Assembly: GCA_024234365.1 (NCBI GenBank)
Contig: JACKOK010000002.1
Coordinates: 248,001 to 312,000 of the forward strand
Direction of reading: 5' to 3'
From: Pseudomonadales bacterium
GTDB taxonomy: Bacteria > Pseudomonadota > Gammaproteobacteria > Pseudomonadales > Pseudohongiellaceae
DNA: 64,000 nucleotides
The stretch's first letter is position 1, and the number at the start of each line of letters is the position of its first letter. The notes below the pieces were generated by a model. It saw only the letters and a program-made list of their open reading frames with translations, made no database searches and was not told where the DNA came from. Both the position numbers and the translations under genes were made by a program. Below are positions 27,139-35,294 of the stretch, in pieces.

Positions 27139-27525
27139 ATGAAAATAAACGCACTTGCCCGCCGCACGATCGGTTCCGTTTTGATTGTGGCTCTGAGCCT
27201 GATGGGGCTGCAGGCACCCGCCATGGCGGATATTGTCAGCACGGAACAGCTGGTGGCGGAACAGCGCGCCGATGTCCAGCGCGCGACGGTGAACGCATTT
27301 CTGGCGAGGGATGAGGTCAGAGCGCAACTGGAGGCCCGCGGTGTCAGCGCCGATGACGCACTGCAGCGTGTGGACAGTCTGAGCAACGCGGAACTGGCCG
27401 AGCTTTCCCAGCAGATCGATACCCTGCCCGCAGGCGAGGGCGCCATAGGTCTCGTGATTGGCATTCTCGTGATCTTCATGCTTCTGGACATTGCCGGTGT
27501 GACGGATATTTTCCCTGCCATCTGA
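27139..27525 (+). CDS. PA2779-family small membrane protein
   Basis: A 128-residue protein of the PA2779 family (DUF6627-like). A signal or first membrane segment covers residues 8-30 and ends Ala-Met-Ala-Asp. A predicted helical middle (STEQLVAEQRADVQRATV through LSNAELAELSQQI) is followed by a C-terminal membrane segment (GLVIGILVIFMLLDIAG). GAGGAGA lies upstream; ATG at 27139 is chosen, though a GTG directly before it is possible. Function is unknown, but it is habitually found directly before a PA2778-type cysteine peptidase, as here with 16 bases between, implying joint action. Confidence 0.85.
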   Translation: MKINALARRTIGSVLIVALSLMGLQAPAMADIVSTEQLVAEQRADVQRATVNAFLARDEVRAQLEARGVSADDALQRVDSLSNAELAELSQQIDTLPAGEGAIGLVIGILVIFMLLDIAGVTDIFPAI

Positions 27526-27541
27526 ATGGCGGAAGCGTCCC

Positions 27542-28513
27542 ATGCTGTCGCGGAGATTGCGCGTTCCGGCCGGGATCATTGTGCTGCTTTGGCTGAGCGG
27601 GTGTGCTTCCACCCCTCAGTCCAGAGCGCTGTTCGAACAGTTTGACAAGCCCTCTTCTTCCCCTGTCATTGCGCTTGCTTCCAGTGTACTGCTGGATCGC
27701 GTTCCTTTCTTTCCCCAGGAGGCCTATCAGTGCGGTCCTGCTGCGCTGGCGACCGTGTTGCAGGCATCCCGCGTATCCGTGACACCGGACGCCCTGGTCG
27801 GGCAGGTGTATGTGCCGGCGCGGCAGGGATCTTTGCAGATCGAGATGCTGGCCGCTGCACGGGCCCATGGTCGCATTGCCCATGTGTTGCCGGCAGATTT
27901 GCCCGGTGTGTTGAAACAGTTGCAGGCGGGTGAGCCGGTGCTGGTCATGCAAAACCTTGGTCTGAGCTGGTATCCGCAATGGCATTATGCGGTACTGGTC
28001 GGCTATGACCTGGCACGCAGGGAAGTGGTGTTGCGTTCCGGGTTGGTGCGTGAGTACCGGATGCCGATGACGGTATTCGAGCGTACCTGGCAACGTGCCG
28101 GCCATTGGGCCGTGGTGCTGTTGCCGCCGGGGCAATTGCCGGAGGACGAGCGGGAGAACGCCTATGTTCAGTCGCTTGCGGATTTTTCCCGTCAGGCAGA
28201 TGCGGCGCAGATGTTTGCCGCGTATGAGGTCGGGCTGCAACGCTGGCCTGAAAGCCGGGTGCTGGGGATGGCCCTGGCCAATCTGCACTATGCCGAGGGC
28301 AATCGTCAGGCCGCGCGCATGCAGTACGAGCGTGTACTGCGACATGCGCCGGATTTTGCGGCGGCGCACAATAATCTTGCGCAAACATTGCTGGAACTTG
28401 GGGAGTTGGCACTGGCCCATGAGCATGCGCTGACGGCAGTCCGGCTTGGTGGCAGTTTTGCTGCAAGCTATGAGAGGACTCTTGACGCGGTTAACGCGGC
28501 ACTGATGCCCTGA
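27542..28513 (+). CDS. PA2778-family C39-like peptidase lipoprotein with TPR repeats
   Basis: A 323-residue lipoprotein (lipobox LSGC, Cys21). Residues about 48-185 form a papain-like C39 fold: FFPQEAYQCGPAALATVLQA carries the active Cys, and QWHYAVLVGYD the active His. C39 domains in toxin exporters cut double-Gly leaders; the PA2778 group is stand-alone and its substrate is not established. Residues about 220-315 are TPR repeats (ALANLHYAEGNRQAARMQYE and AAHNNLAQTLLELGELALA), suggesting protein binding. Its partner is the PA2779-type gene upstream. Confidence 0.87.
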   Translation: MLSRRLRVPAGIIVLLWLSGCASTPQSRALFEQFDKPSSSPVIALASSVLLDRVPFFPQEAYQCGPAALATVLQASRVSVTPDALVGQVYVPARQGSLQIEMLAAARAHGRIAHVLPADLPGVLKQLQAGEPVLVMQNLGLSWYPQWHYAVLVGYDLARREVVLRSGLVREYRMPMTVFERTWQRAGHWAVVLLPPGQLPEDERENAYVQSLADFSRQADAAQMFAAYEVGLQRWPESRVLGMALANLHYAEGNRQAARMQYERVLRHAPDFAAAHNNLAQTLLELGELALAHEHALTAVRLGGSFAASYERTLDAVNAALMP

Positions 28514-28547
28514 ACGGACTCCCTCGAAAACGTTTTTCAACAGGCCG

Positions 28548-29564
28548 CTAGAAACCCAGCGGGAAATAGAAACCGGCGCGCAGGCTTTCGGTTTTCTGCT
28601 TGTAGCTGATCAAGGCTTCCCCATAGCCATTGTAATAACTCAGGAAGAACCGGGAATTCACCCAGCGGGACATGGGCAGGATGAGGTCCAGTTGATAGCT
28701 GAGCTTGTCGGACTCGCGGCCAAACAGGGTGCTCAGTTCCAGCTGTGCCCAGTTGTTCACGTCCACATGCGTGGTGATTTGCGCATTGCCCAGGTAGTCC
28801 TCGATGTCCTTGTTGTACTCCCCCAGATTGACCGCGTTCCAGTATTTGATCGTCCACGCCCACATTTCGCTGAAGCGCAGGGTGCGCGAGGCATAGATAC
28901 GATCCCAGCTGCGGGATTGCAAACCGTCGAGCCCGTTGGACTGATGCTCGAAGCCAACGGTGTCGAACAGATGCAGACGTGGCACGCTGGAAGGCCGGGC
29001 GAGTGACTCGGTGAAATCCCAGAATACCTCGGGGTTGTAATTGTGCTCCTTGAACGGAGCGGAGGCTTCCGCCACATCCCACCAGGAACGCTGCGAGTAA
29101 CCAAACTTCAGCGGCGAGAGTGCCTGCAGTCCGTCGATATTCGGGAACAGGCCGAACTTCATGCCCAGTTCAAATTTGATGTCCAGGGTTTTCCCGCTGA
29201 AGGGCGCACCGCCATCGACGTTCTGCATGGAGCCGAAGCTGATGTAGTTGCGCTTGTAGGGTTCGAAAAAGGAGTTGTGCGGTGTTTGCAGGTACTGGAA
29301 CTGTCGGTCATCTGATCCCTGCTGTGGCAAGGTGTCTGTGGAAGCCTGTGCTTCATCAGTGGGCGGCACGATGCGAGTCTGGCAATCGGCACGCAGCTCG
29401 GCCACCGTTTTGTTGTCGTTCTGCGCTCGCAGTACCTCCTGCTGCAGGCATTGTTCCACCGTGCCGGGCTGTGCGCTGGCGGCGCTATTCCACAGGCACA
29501 GGCCCAGTATCCACAGACAGGAAAGAATACGCAGTTGAGGGGCTTGGGCAATGCGGGGCTTCAT
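28548..29564 (-). CDS. pldA: Outer-membrane phospholipase A
   Basis: A 338-residue OMPLA-type enzyme: signal peptide (1-31), a polar linker of about 60 residues, and a 12-strand barrel. The active-site motif is FEHQSNG with His207 and Ser209. The third triad position, Asn in the E. coli enzyme (SRSWN), is Asp221 here (SRSWDRIY). The protein ends in Leu-Gly-Phe, a barrel-insertion signal. The ATG at 29564 gives a good signal peptide; an upstream in-frame start at 29717 would precede it with 51 non-conserved residues. Divergent from the AraC-type gene. Confidence 0.9.
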   Translation of the reverse strand: MKPRIAQAPQLRILSCLWILGLCLWNSAASAQPGTVEQCLQQEVLRAQNDNKTVAELRADCQTRIVPPTDEAQASTDTLPQQGSDDRQFQYLQTPHNSFFEPYKRNYISFGSMQNVDGGAPFSGKTLDIKFELGMKFGLFPNIDGLQALSPLKFGYSQRSWWDVAEASAPFKEHNYNPEVFWDFTESLARPSSVPRLHLFDTVGFEHQSNGLDGLQSRSWDRIYASRTLRFSEMWAWTIKYWNAVNLGEYNKDIEDYLGNAQITTHVDVNNWAQLELSTLFGRESDKLSYQLDLILPMSRWVNSRFFLSYYNGYGEALISYKQKTESLRAGFYFPLGF

Positions 29565-29731
29565 GGGGATTTTTCCGTTGACTGGTGAACCGTGGCGTAT
29601 TGTCACGCTGCGGTATTCTACCGGAGGGCCTGAGGCGAAGGAATCGAGAAAGGGCCTGGTTGAGGTGCCGAATTGGCTGTGCTTAACTATCGGGCCGAAC
29701 GCTGGTTCGATATCCACTCAGGAGCTCACGC

Positions 29732-30838
29732 TTGTTACTGTTCAGTGCCCAGTTAGTCGCCATCGTGTCTGTGCTGCTGTTGGCCATTGGTTATGTGAAG
29801 ACCAACCTGAAAGAGCGCAGCGCAAGGCTGTTTCTGCTGCTGAGCCTCGGCGTGGTCTGCTATCTCGTGCGCGGAATGGCCATGCCCTATGTGGATCCGG
29901 GCTTTCGCATTTCTCCCGGTGCCTGGGGTGTGGTGCTGAACCTGGGCAGCAATGCCATTCCCGGAGTGTTCATGCTCTACTGCTATGCCGTGTTCCAGGA
30001 TGACAGGCATGTTCCCCGGCTGCTGATGGCGCTGTTGGTATTGGAACTGTTGTTGGATCACCTGAACTATCGTTCCCTGCGTCCCTCCGTCTTCCTGTCC
30101 GTGCAGGCGGACAGCAGTCTGAGCCAGTTTCTGCTGGGGCCGGTGCCGGACTTCATGCAACTGTTTTTTGCCACCAGTGCGGTGTACTGGACTGCACGCG
30201 GCTGGAGTGCCGACCTGGTGGAGAGCCGACGCCTCATGCGTTGGGTGATTGTCGGCCTGCAGGGCGTCCTTATTCTCAGCGTGGTGTTTCTGGAGAACTA
30301 TCTGCTCAGCAGCGCATCGGTGCGGTATGCGCAAATGCAGGCGATCATTGTTTACGCCATCGCGCTGCTGACCTTCCTGATGTTGAGTGCCTTGCTGCAC
30401 ATCGATGCCGTGGGCTTTCAGCGGGTGATGCGCAAGGTGGCTCCCTTCGTGCCGCCGGAGCATGCGGACGATATCCTGCAGGCGGACGCCCGCCGCTTCC
30501 AGGAGGTCTTCGAGGGCAGCCGGGCCTATCGTGAGCACGGGCTGACCATTGCCGATCTGGCTGCGAAGATGCAATTGCCGGAGTACCGCCTGCGTGCTCT
30601 CATCAACAAGCACCTGGGTTACCGCAACTTCAATGCCCTGTTGCACGAATATCGTCTGCGCGATGCCAGTGCCATGCTGGCAGACCCCGCCCAGCGACAT
30701 CTGCCGGTGCTGACCATTGCACTGAGCGTGGGCTACCAGTCGATCACCCCATTCAATAATGCCTTCCGGCAGGCGCAGGGCGTGACACCTACGGAGTTTC
30801 GCAGAAGAGCCATGCAGCCACCGTCTCAGGCCGGATGA
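29732..30838 (+). CDS. Membrane-bound AraC-family transcriptional regulator
   Basis: A 368-residue regulator. Residues 1-215 hold about six or seven hydrophobic segments (for example AQLVAIVSVLLLAIGYV and IIVYAIALLTFLMLSALL). The last 110 residues are an AraC double helix-turn-helix (IADLAAKMQLPEYRLRALIN and IALSVGYQSITPFNNAFRQA). The start is TTG at 29732 with AGGAG seven bases upstream, which decides it. Membrane-anchored AraC proteins can sense envelope or quorum-type signals. Divergent from pldA, which is a plausible target. Its last 13 bases overlap the convergent LysR gene. Confidence 0.87.
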   Translation: MLLFSAQLVAIVSVLLLAIGYVKTNLKERSARLFLLLSLGVVCYLVRGMAMPYVDPGFRISPGAWGVVLNLGSNAIPGVFMLYCYAVFQDDRHVPRLLMALLVLELLLDHLNYRSLRPSVFLSVQADSSLSQFLLGPVPDFMQLFFATSAVYWTARGWSADLVESRRLMRWVIVGLQGVLILSVVFLENYLLSSASVRYAQMQAIIVYAIALLTFLMLSALLHIDAVGFQRVMRKVAPFVPPEHADDILQADARRFQEVFEGSRAYREHGLTIADLAAKMQLPEYRLRALINKHLGYRNFNALLHEYRLRDASAMLADPAQRHLPVLTIALSVGYQSITPFNNAFRQAQGVTPTEFRRRAMQPPSQAG

Positions 30839-31782
30839 TCCGGCGTGGCCTGGGACAGGCACTCCTTGAGCGTGCGGGCCAGCAGGGCAGTTGCCGGGCC
30901 CAGGGTTTCGGCAGCGGGACGAATCAGATAAACCTGGATGAGACGCTCCGAGTCCGCCTCTGTCGGCAGGCGGCGCAGGCTGCCCCTGCGCAGATCCTCC
31001 TCCACCCAGTCCTCCGGCAGAATGCCGAAGGCCAGGCCCGCCCGCAGTACCTTGAGTGAGCTGGAGAAATGGCTCACGGTCCAGCGCTGTTCCGACCCCA
31101 GCCAGCCCGAATCCCGGTTGCGTCGTTGACCGCTGTCCGCCAGCACGACCTGGCGGTGCATGCGCATTTCCCAATCGCTGATGAGCGGTGGCTGGGCAGC
31201 GGGCTCGGCGGGCGCGTGGCGTGGGTCACGGGGGCGTTGTGTCTTGCACAGGGGGTGGTCCGGGTGTGCCACCGGAATCATGCGCACCTGACGGATGGGC
31301 TCCGCCGAGAAGCCCACCGGCACGGACGGCCCAATGGCGATACCTGCTCGTTTCTCCAGCAATGCCTCCTCGGTTCCCGACAGCGAGGTTTCCAGCACCC
31401 GGATCCGCGTCAGCGGGAACTGCTCCGAGAGACGGTTCAGGGAGGGAATGATGCGCCGGATGTCGATCAGATTGTCCAGGGCGAGGCAGACCTCACTCTC
31501 CAGCCCTTGGGCGAGCTGGCGTGCGACATCCTCGGTTTCTTCGGCCTGTTGCAACAGACAGACGGCGCGGCGGTAAAGCACCTTGCCCTCCTCGGTGACA
31601 ACCGCCTTGCGGCCATCCAGGCTCAGCACCGGGCGGGGCAGTTGTTCGTTCAGACGAGCAATGGCGTAGCTGATGCTGGACTGGCTTTTATTGAGTGCTT
31701 CGGCTGCCCGGGCGAAGGAGCCCTCATCGACAACGGCCTTGAAGCTGGCCCATTGTTCCAGGCTGATGCGCGGTGTCTTCAT
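30826..31782 (-). CDS. LysR-family transcriptional regulator
   Basis: A 318-residue LysR-type regulator. The N-terminal winged helix-turn-helix is FARAAEALNKSQSSISYAIA. The effector domain starts near residue 90 (EVCLALDNLIDIRRIIPSLN), and it contains an unusual basic, Pro-rich insertion near residue 185 (RPRDPRHAPAEPAAQPP). It is divergent from the azoreductase-pirin pair with 146 bases between starts, so those two genes are its likely targets. An 8-bp palindrome GATATATC at 31799-31806 lies next to its own start. Effector unknown. Confidence 0.88.
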   Translation of the reverse strand: MKTPRISLEQWASFKAVVDEGSFARAAEALNKSQSSISYAIARLNEQLPRPVLSLDGRKAVVTEEGKVLYRRAVCLLQQAEETEDVARQLAQGLESEVCLALDNLIDIRRIIPSLNRLSEQFPLTRIRVLETSLSGTEEALLEKRAGIAIGPSVPVGFSAEPIRQVRMIPVAHPDHPLCKTQRPRDPRHAPAEPAAQPPLISDWEMRMHRQVVLADSGQRRNRDSGWLGSEQRWTVSHFSSSLKVLRAGLAFGILPEDWVEEDLRRGSLRRLPTEADSERLIQVYLIRPAAETLGPATALLARTLKECLSQATPDHPA

Positions 31783-31928
31783 GTTCCCTCTCTCTTCTGA
31801 TATATCTAAAAAATCGATCTATCTCTGTAATTAATTGCGCCAATCAATCGAAAAAACTGACTTATTATGCGCTCAAATCTTCACAGAACAAGCCCCTGCA
31901 GATACGCGGGGCGCAAAGGAGCACAAAC

Positions 31929-32567
31929 ATGAGCCAGGTATTGCAGATCAAAAGCAGCATTTTCGACAACCGTGAGCATCAGGGCATCTCCAGCCAACTG
32001 GGGGACGAAGTGTTGGCTCGCCTGACACAGAACGGGGAGAGTCGGGTGCAGGTGCGCGATTTTTCTACCGACCCTGTGCCCTACTTCGATCATGACTGGC
32101 TGCAGGCGTTGAGCACTGCGGCCGAGCAGCGCAGCGAGGAGCAGCGCCGCAAGGTGGCCTATTCCGATCAACTGATTGCCGAGGTACAACAGGCGGATGT
32201 TCTGGTGATCGGGGTGCCCATGTACAACTTCACGGTGCCCGCCATGCTCAAGTCCTGGACGGACCATATTGCCCGCGCCGGGGTAACCTTCCGCTATACC
32301 GAGTCCGGCTCCGTAGGGCTGCTGGATAACAAGCAGGTGGTATTGGTGCTCTCCACGGGAGGTAAGCATGATGAAGGGGTTTCCGATTTCATGCGGCCGT
32401 ATCTGCGCACCATTCTCGGTTTTCTGGGGCTGAAGAACGTCAGCATCGTGCTGGCAGACGGCCTCAATATGGGAGAGGAAGCCCGCGCGCAGGGCTTGCT
32501 CCGGGCACGTCGGCAGATAGAGAATCTCGCTATTGCCAAGACAGAACAGACAGGGGAGGCCGCATGA
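31929..32567 (+). CDS. azoR: FMN-dependent NADH-azoreductase
   Basis: A 212-residue flavodoxin-fold quinone/azo reductase that transfers two electrons from NADH to quinones. VLVIGVPMYNFTVPAMLKSW is the hallmark FMN-contact segment, and VLVLSTGGKHDEG the second. AAGGAG sits 8 bases before the ATG at 31929. Its stop overlaps the pirin start by four bases (ATGA). Azoreductase-pirin pairs under a divergent LysR regulator usually respond to electrophiles and quinones. Confidence 0.92.
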   Translation: MSQVLQIKSSIFDNREHQGISSQLGDEVLARLTQNGESRVQVRDFSTDPVPYFDHDWLQALSTAAEQRSEEQRRKVAYSDQLIAEVQQADVLVIGVPMYNFTVPAMLKSWTDHIARAGVTFRYTESGSVGLLDNKQVVLVLSTGGKHDEGVSDFMRPYLRTILGFLGLKNVSIVLADGLNMGEEARAQGLLRARRQIENLAIAKTEQTGEAA

Positions 32568-33400
32568 ACATACGTCAGGTAGAGGAAATACTGGTCGCCA
32601 GGGCGGCCTCCGATGGTGATGGGGTGCGTCTCATGCGGGTCTTTGGCGGGCAGGACCTGGCCCGCTTCGACCCCTTTCTCATGATGGATGAGTTTGGCTC
32701 CGATGAGGCCAGTGACTATATCGGGGGGTTCCCCGCCCACCCGCACCGGGGTTTTGAGACAGTCACCTATATGCTCGAGGGGCATATGCAGCACCGCGAC
32801 CATATGGGCAATGTGGGTGAGTTGCGCAATGGGGATGTGCAGTGGATGACGGCGGGCTCCGGCGTGATCCATTCCGAGATGCCACAGCAGAAGGATGGAC
32901 GCATGCGCGGGTTTCAGCTGTGGTTGAATCTGGCCGCCCGGGACAAGATGCAGAAGGCCTCCTACCGGGATGTGGCGGCGCAGGAAATTCCGGTGTTTAC
33001 CGTGCCTGGCGCTCGCATCAAGGCCATCGCCGGCCAGCTTGAGGGGCTGCAGGGTTTGCTTCAGCGTGAGGTGACGGAGCCCGTGCTGCTGGATATCGAG
33101 GTCACGGGTGAGGCGTATCAGGGCGAATTTGCGATACCTGACGGCAATACGGTGCTGGTGTACGTCTACGAAGGCGAGGCCGATATTGGAGGAACCCGGG
33201 TGAGCAGATCGCGCATGGCTCGAATGTCGCGCAGTGGCACGCTCAGCGTGACAGCGCAGGGGCCGACCCGCCTGCTGCTGATTGCCGGCAAACCCCTGCG
33301 GGAGCCGATCGTGCATTACGGACCCTTTGTGATGAATACCCGCGAGGAAATCGAGCAGGCGCTGACGGACTACCGGGATGGCTTGTTGACCTCGAGATAA
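32564..33400 (+). CDS. Pirin-family bicupin protein (paralogue 1)
   Basis: A 278-residue pirin. The N-terminal cupin carries the metal ligands in GFPAHPHRGFETVTYMLEG (two His), then MQHRDHMGNVGELRNGDVQW and HSEMPQQ. The C-terminal cupin starts near residue 150. Some pirins have quercetin 2,3-dioxygenase activity; others act as redox-sensing iron proteins. It is translationally coupled to azoR, which suggests quinone or flavonoid stress as the setting. A second pirin lies at 44233-45087. Confidence 0.9.
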   Translation: MNIRQVEEILVARAASDGDGVRLMRVFGGQDLARFDPFLMMDEFGSDEASDYIGGFPAHPHRGFETVTYMLEGHMQHRDHMGNVGELRNGDVQWMTAGSGVIHSEMPQQKDGRMRGFQLWLNLAARDKMQKASYRDVAAQEIPVFTVPGARIKAIAGQLEGLQGLLQREVTEPVLLDIEVTGEAYQGEFAIPDGNTVLVYVYEGEADIGGTRVSRSRMARMSRSGTLSVTAQGPTRLLLIAGKPLREPIVHYGPFVMNTREEIEQALTDYRDGLLTSR

Positions 33401-33420
33401 AAGGAATAAGCATATCGCCA

Positions 33421-33457
33421 TATATTCTTTTTTAGAATATACGGCTCTCCTTATAAT
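33421..33457 (+). promoter_or_regulatory. Promoter with AT-rich operator-like palindrome before the permease
   Basis: TATATTCT at 33421-33428 and AGAATATA at 33434-33441 form a perfect 8-bp inverted repeat over a five-T loop. A TATAAT follows at 33452-33457. The palindrome covers the place of the -35 box, as expected for an operator. The permease start is 33 bases after the -10 box. Confidence 0.5.
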
Positions 33458-33490
33458 CCCCGTCATCTTGATTTTGGCGGGAAAGAGTTC

Positions 33491-35263
33491 ATGGATTGGC
33501 AGGGCTGGTTATCTCTGGGTTTGACGCTTGGCAGTGTTGCGCTGTTGATGGCGACCCGCTTCAGCCCTCACCTGGTACTGGTGGGGGCTCTTACCGTATT
33601 GAGTGTCACGGGCGTGCTGACGGCGGCGGAGGCTCTGGCGGGTTTTTCCAATCCCGGGCTGATTACCGTGGCGGCGATGTTTGTCGTGGCGGCCGGTCTG
33701 CATGCCTCGGGCGGCATTGATCTGCTCGTCAACAAAATGCTGGGGCGCCCCCGCTCCACCGTCAGGGCACTGGCTCGTCTGTTGCTGCCCGTGGTTCCCC
33801 TGAGCGGTTTTCTGAACAATACGCCGGTTGTGGCCACGATGATTCCTGCCATCAATGCCTGGTCACGGCGTATCAATATTGCCCCTTCCAAGCTCATGAT
33901 TCCCTTGAGTTACGGCGCCATCGTCGGGGGCTGCCTGACCGTCATCGGCACGAGCACCAACCTCGTGGTCAGCGGTCAGTATCACGCCCTGAGCGGTCAA
34001 CCGGCATTTTCCGTGTTTGCGATTACTCCCGTAGGGCTGCCCGTGGCGATCATCGGCGTGCTGTTCATGCTGGTGTTTCTGCCGCGTATTCTGCCCGACC
34101 GGCGTGAACGCAGGCCCTTCGAGAACATGCGTGAATTCACGCTGGAAGTAGCGGTGGACCCGGATGGCCCGCTGGTCGGGCTGAGCGTTGAGCAGGCCGG
34201 GCTGCGCAATCTCGAACAGGTCTATCTGGTGGAGATCGACCGGCGGGAGAACATCGTGACGGCAGTGCCTTCCGAGGAGATTCTGCGTGGCGGCGACCGT
34301 CTGGTGTTTGCGGGGGAGACGGAGGCGATTTCCGATCTGCTGCGCATCAATGGCATTGTGGCCTCGATCAACCGTGACAAGGCCGCTCTTGCCGAGGACC
34401 GTGCGGAGCGGCGCCTGATCGAGGTGGTGGTGTCCCAGTCCTGTTCGTCCATCGGCGAGACGGTGCGGGGGTCGCGCTTCCATGATCGTTATGGGGCGAT
34501 CGTGCTGGCGGTGGCCCGTAATGGCGAGCGGGTGGCGGGAAATCTCGGCAATATCATCATCAAACCCGGTGACACGCTGCTGCTGGAGGCGCGCCCGGTC
34601 TTTGTCTCCCGCCAGAAATACAACAAGGATTTCCTGGTGGTGAACGATCTCGATACCGTCCAGCCTCGCCATAAGAAGGCTGTGCTGGCCTGGATCATTC
34701 TGTTCGTGCTGGTGGCGGCGGCAGGGCTCGACATGATCAGCATGCTGAACGCCTCGCTGATCGGTGCTGGCGCCATGCTGATGTGTGGCTGCCTTTCCGT
34801 CTCTCAGGCCGAAAAGAGCCTCGACCTGCCCGTGCTGATTACCATTGCGGCATCGTTTTCCCTGGGGGCTGCCTTGCAGAAAACCGGTGTTGCCGCTGTG
34901 TTGGCCGAGAATATTGTCAGTCTCAGTGGTGGGCGTCCCTGGCTGTTGTTGGTGCTGACCTACGCTGCCGTTTCCCTGATGACCGAAACCATCACCAATA
35001 ATGCGGCGGCGCTGATCATGGTGCCGATCATTCTGGCCATCACGCAGCAGGCGGGCCTGAACCCGGAGCCGTTCATGTTCGCGGTGATGATGGCGGCCTC
35101 CGCCAGTTTTGCGACCCCGTTGGGCTACCAGACCAATCTCATGGTCTATGGCCCGGGCAATTACCGTTTTGCGGATTTCATGCGTGCGGGCCTGCCGATG
35201 AACCTGGTCATCGGCATTTCCACAGTGACGGTGTTATTGCTTGGCTGGCCGCTGCAGGCTTGA
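33491..35263 (+). CDS. SLC13-type permease with two RCK_C domains (paralogue 2)
   Basis: A 590-residue carrier with the same plan as 10938-12767: first bundle with SGFLNNTPVVATMIPAI and TVIGTSTNLVVSG; two RCK_C/TrkA_C domains at about residues 205-375; second bundle with TETITNNAAALIMVPI and FATPLGYQTNLMVYGPG. The last motif is also found in sulfur-compound and dicarboxylate carriers of the family. GGGAAAGAG precedes the ATG. Substrate cannot be assigned. Confidence 0.88.
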   Translation: MDWQGWLSLGLTLGSVALLMATRFSPHLVLVGALTVLSVTGVLTAAEALAGFSNPGLITVAAMFVVAAGLHASGGIDLLVNKMLGRPRSTVRALARLLLPVVPLSGFLNNTPVVATMIPAINAWSRRINIAPSKLMIPLSYGAIVGGCLTVIGTSTNLVVSGQYHALSGQPAFSVFAITPVGLPVAIIGVLFMLVFLPRILPDRRERRPFENMREFTLEVAVDPDGPLVGLSVEQAGLRNLEQVYLVEIDRRENIVTAVPSEEILRGGDRLVFAGETEAISDLLRINGIVASINRDKAALAEDRAERRLIEVVVSQSCSSIGETVRGSRFHDRYGAIVLAVARNGERVAGNLGNIIIKPGDTLLLEARPVFVSRQKYNKDFLVVNDLDTVQPRHKKAVLAWIILFVLVAAAGLDMISMLNASLIGAGAMLMCGCLSVSQAEKSLDLPVLITIAASFSLGAALQKTGVAAVLAENIVSLSGGRPWLLLVLTYAAVSLMTETITNNAAALIMVPIILAITQQAGLNPEPFMFAVMMAASASFATPLGYQTNLMVYGPGNYRFADFMRAGLPMNLVIGISTVTVLLLGWPLQA

Positions 35264-35282
35264 GAGCCCGTCATGCGGGCTC
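35264..35282. terminator. Hairpin between two convergent genes
   Basis: GAGCCCG at 35264-35270 and CGGGCTC at 35276-35282 form a perfect stem over a five-base loop, just after the permease stop codon and before the end of the minus-strand PQQ gene. T-runs are absent on both sides, so termination strength is uncertain. Confidence 0.45.
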
Positions 35283-35294
35283 ACCTGAAGGGGC

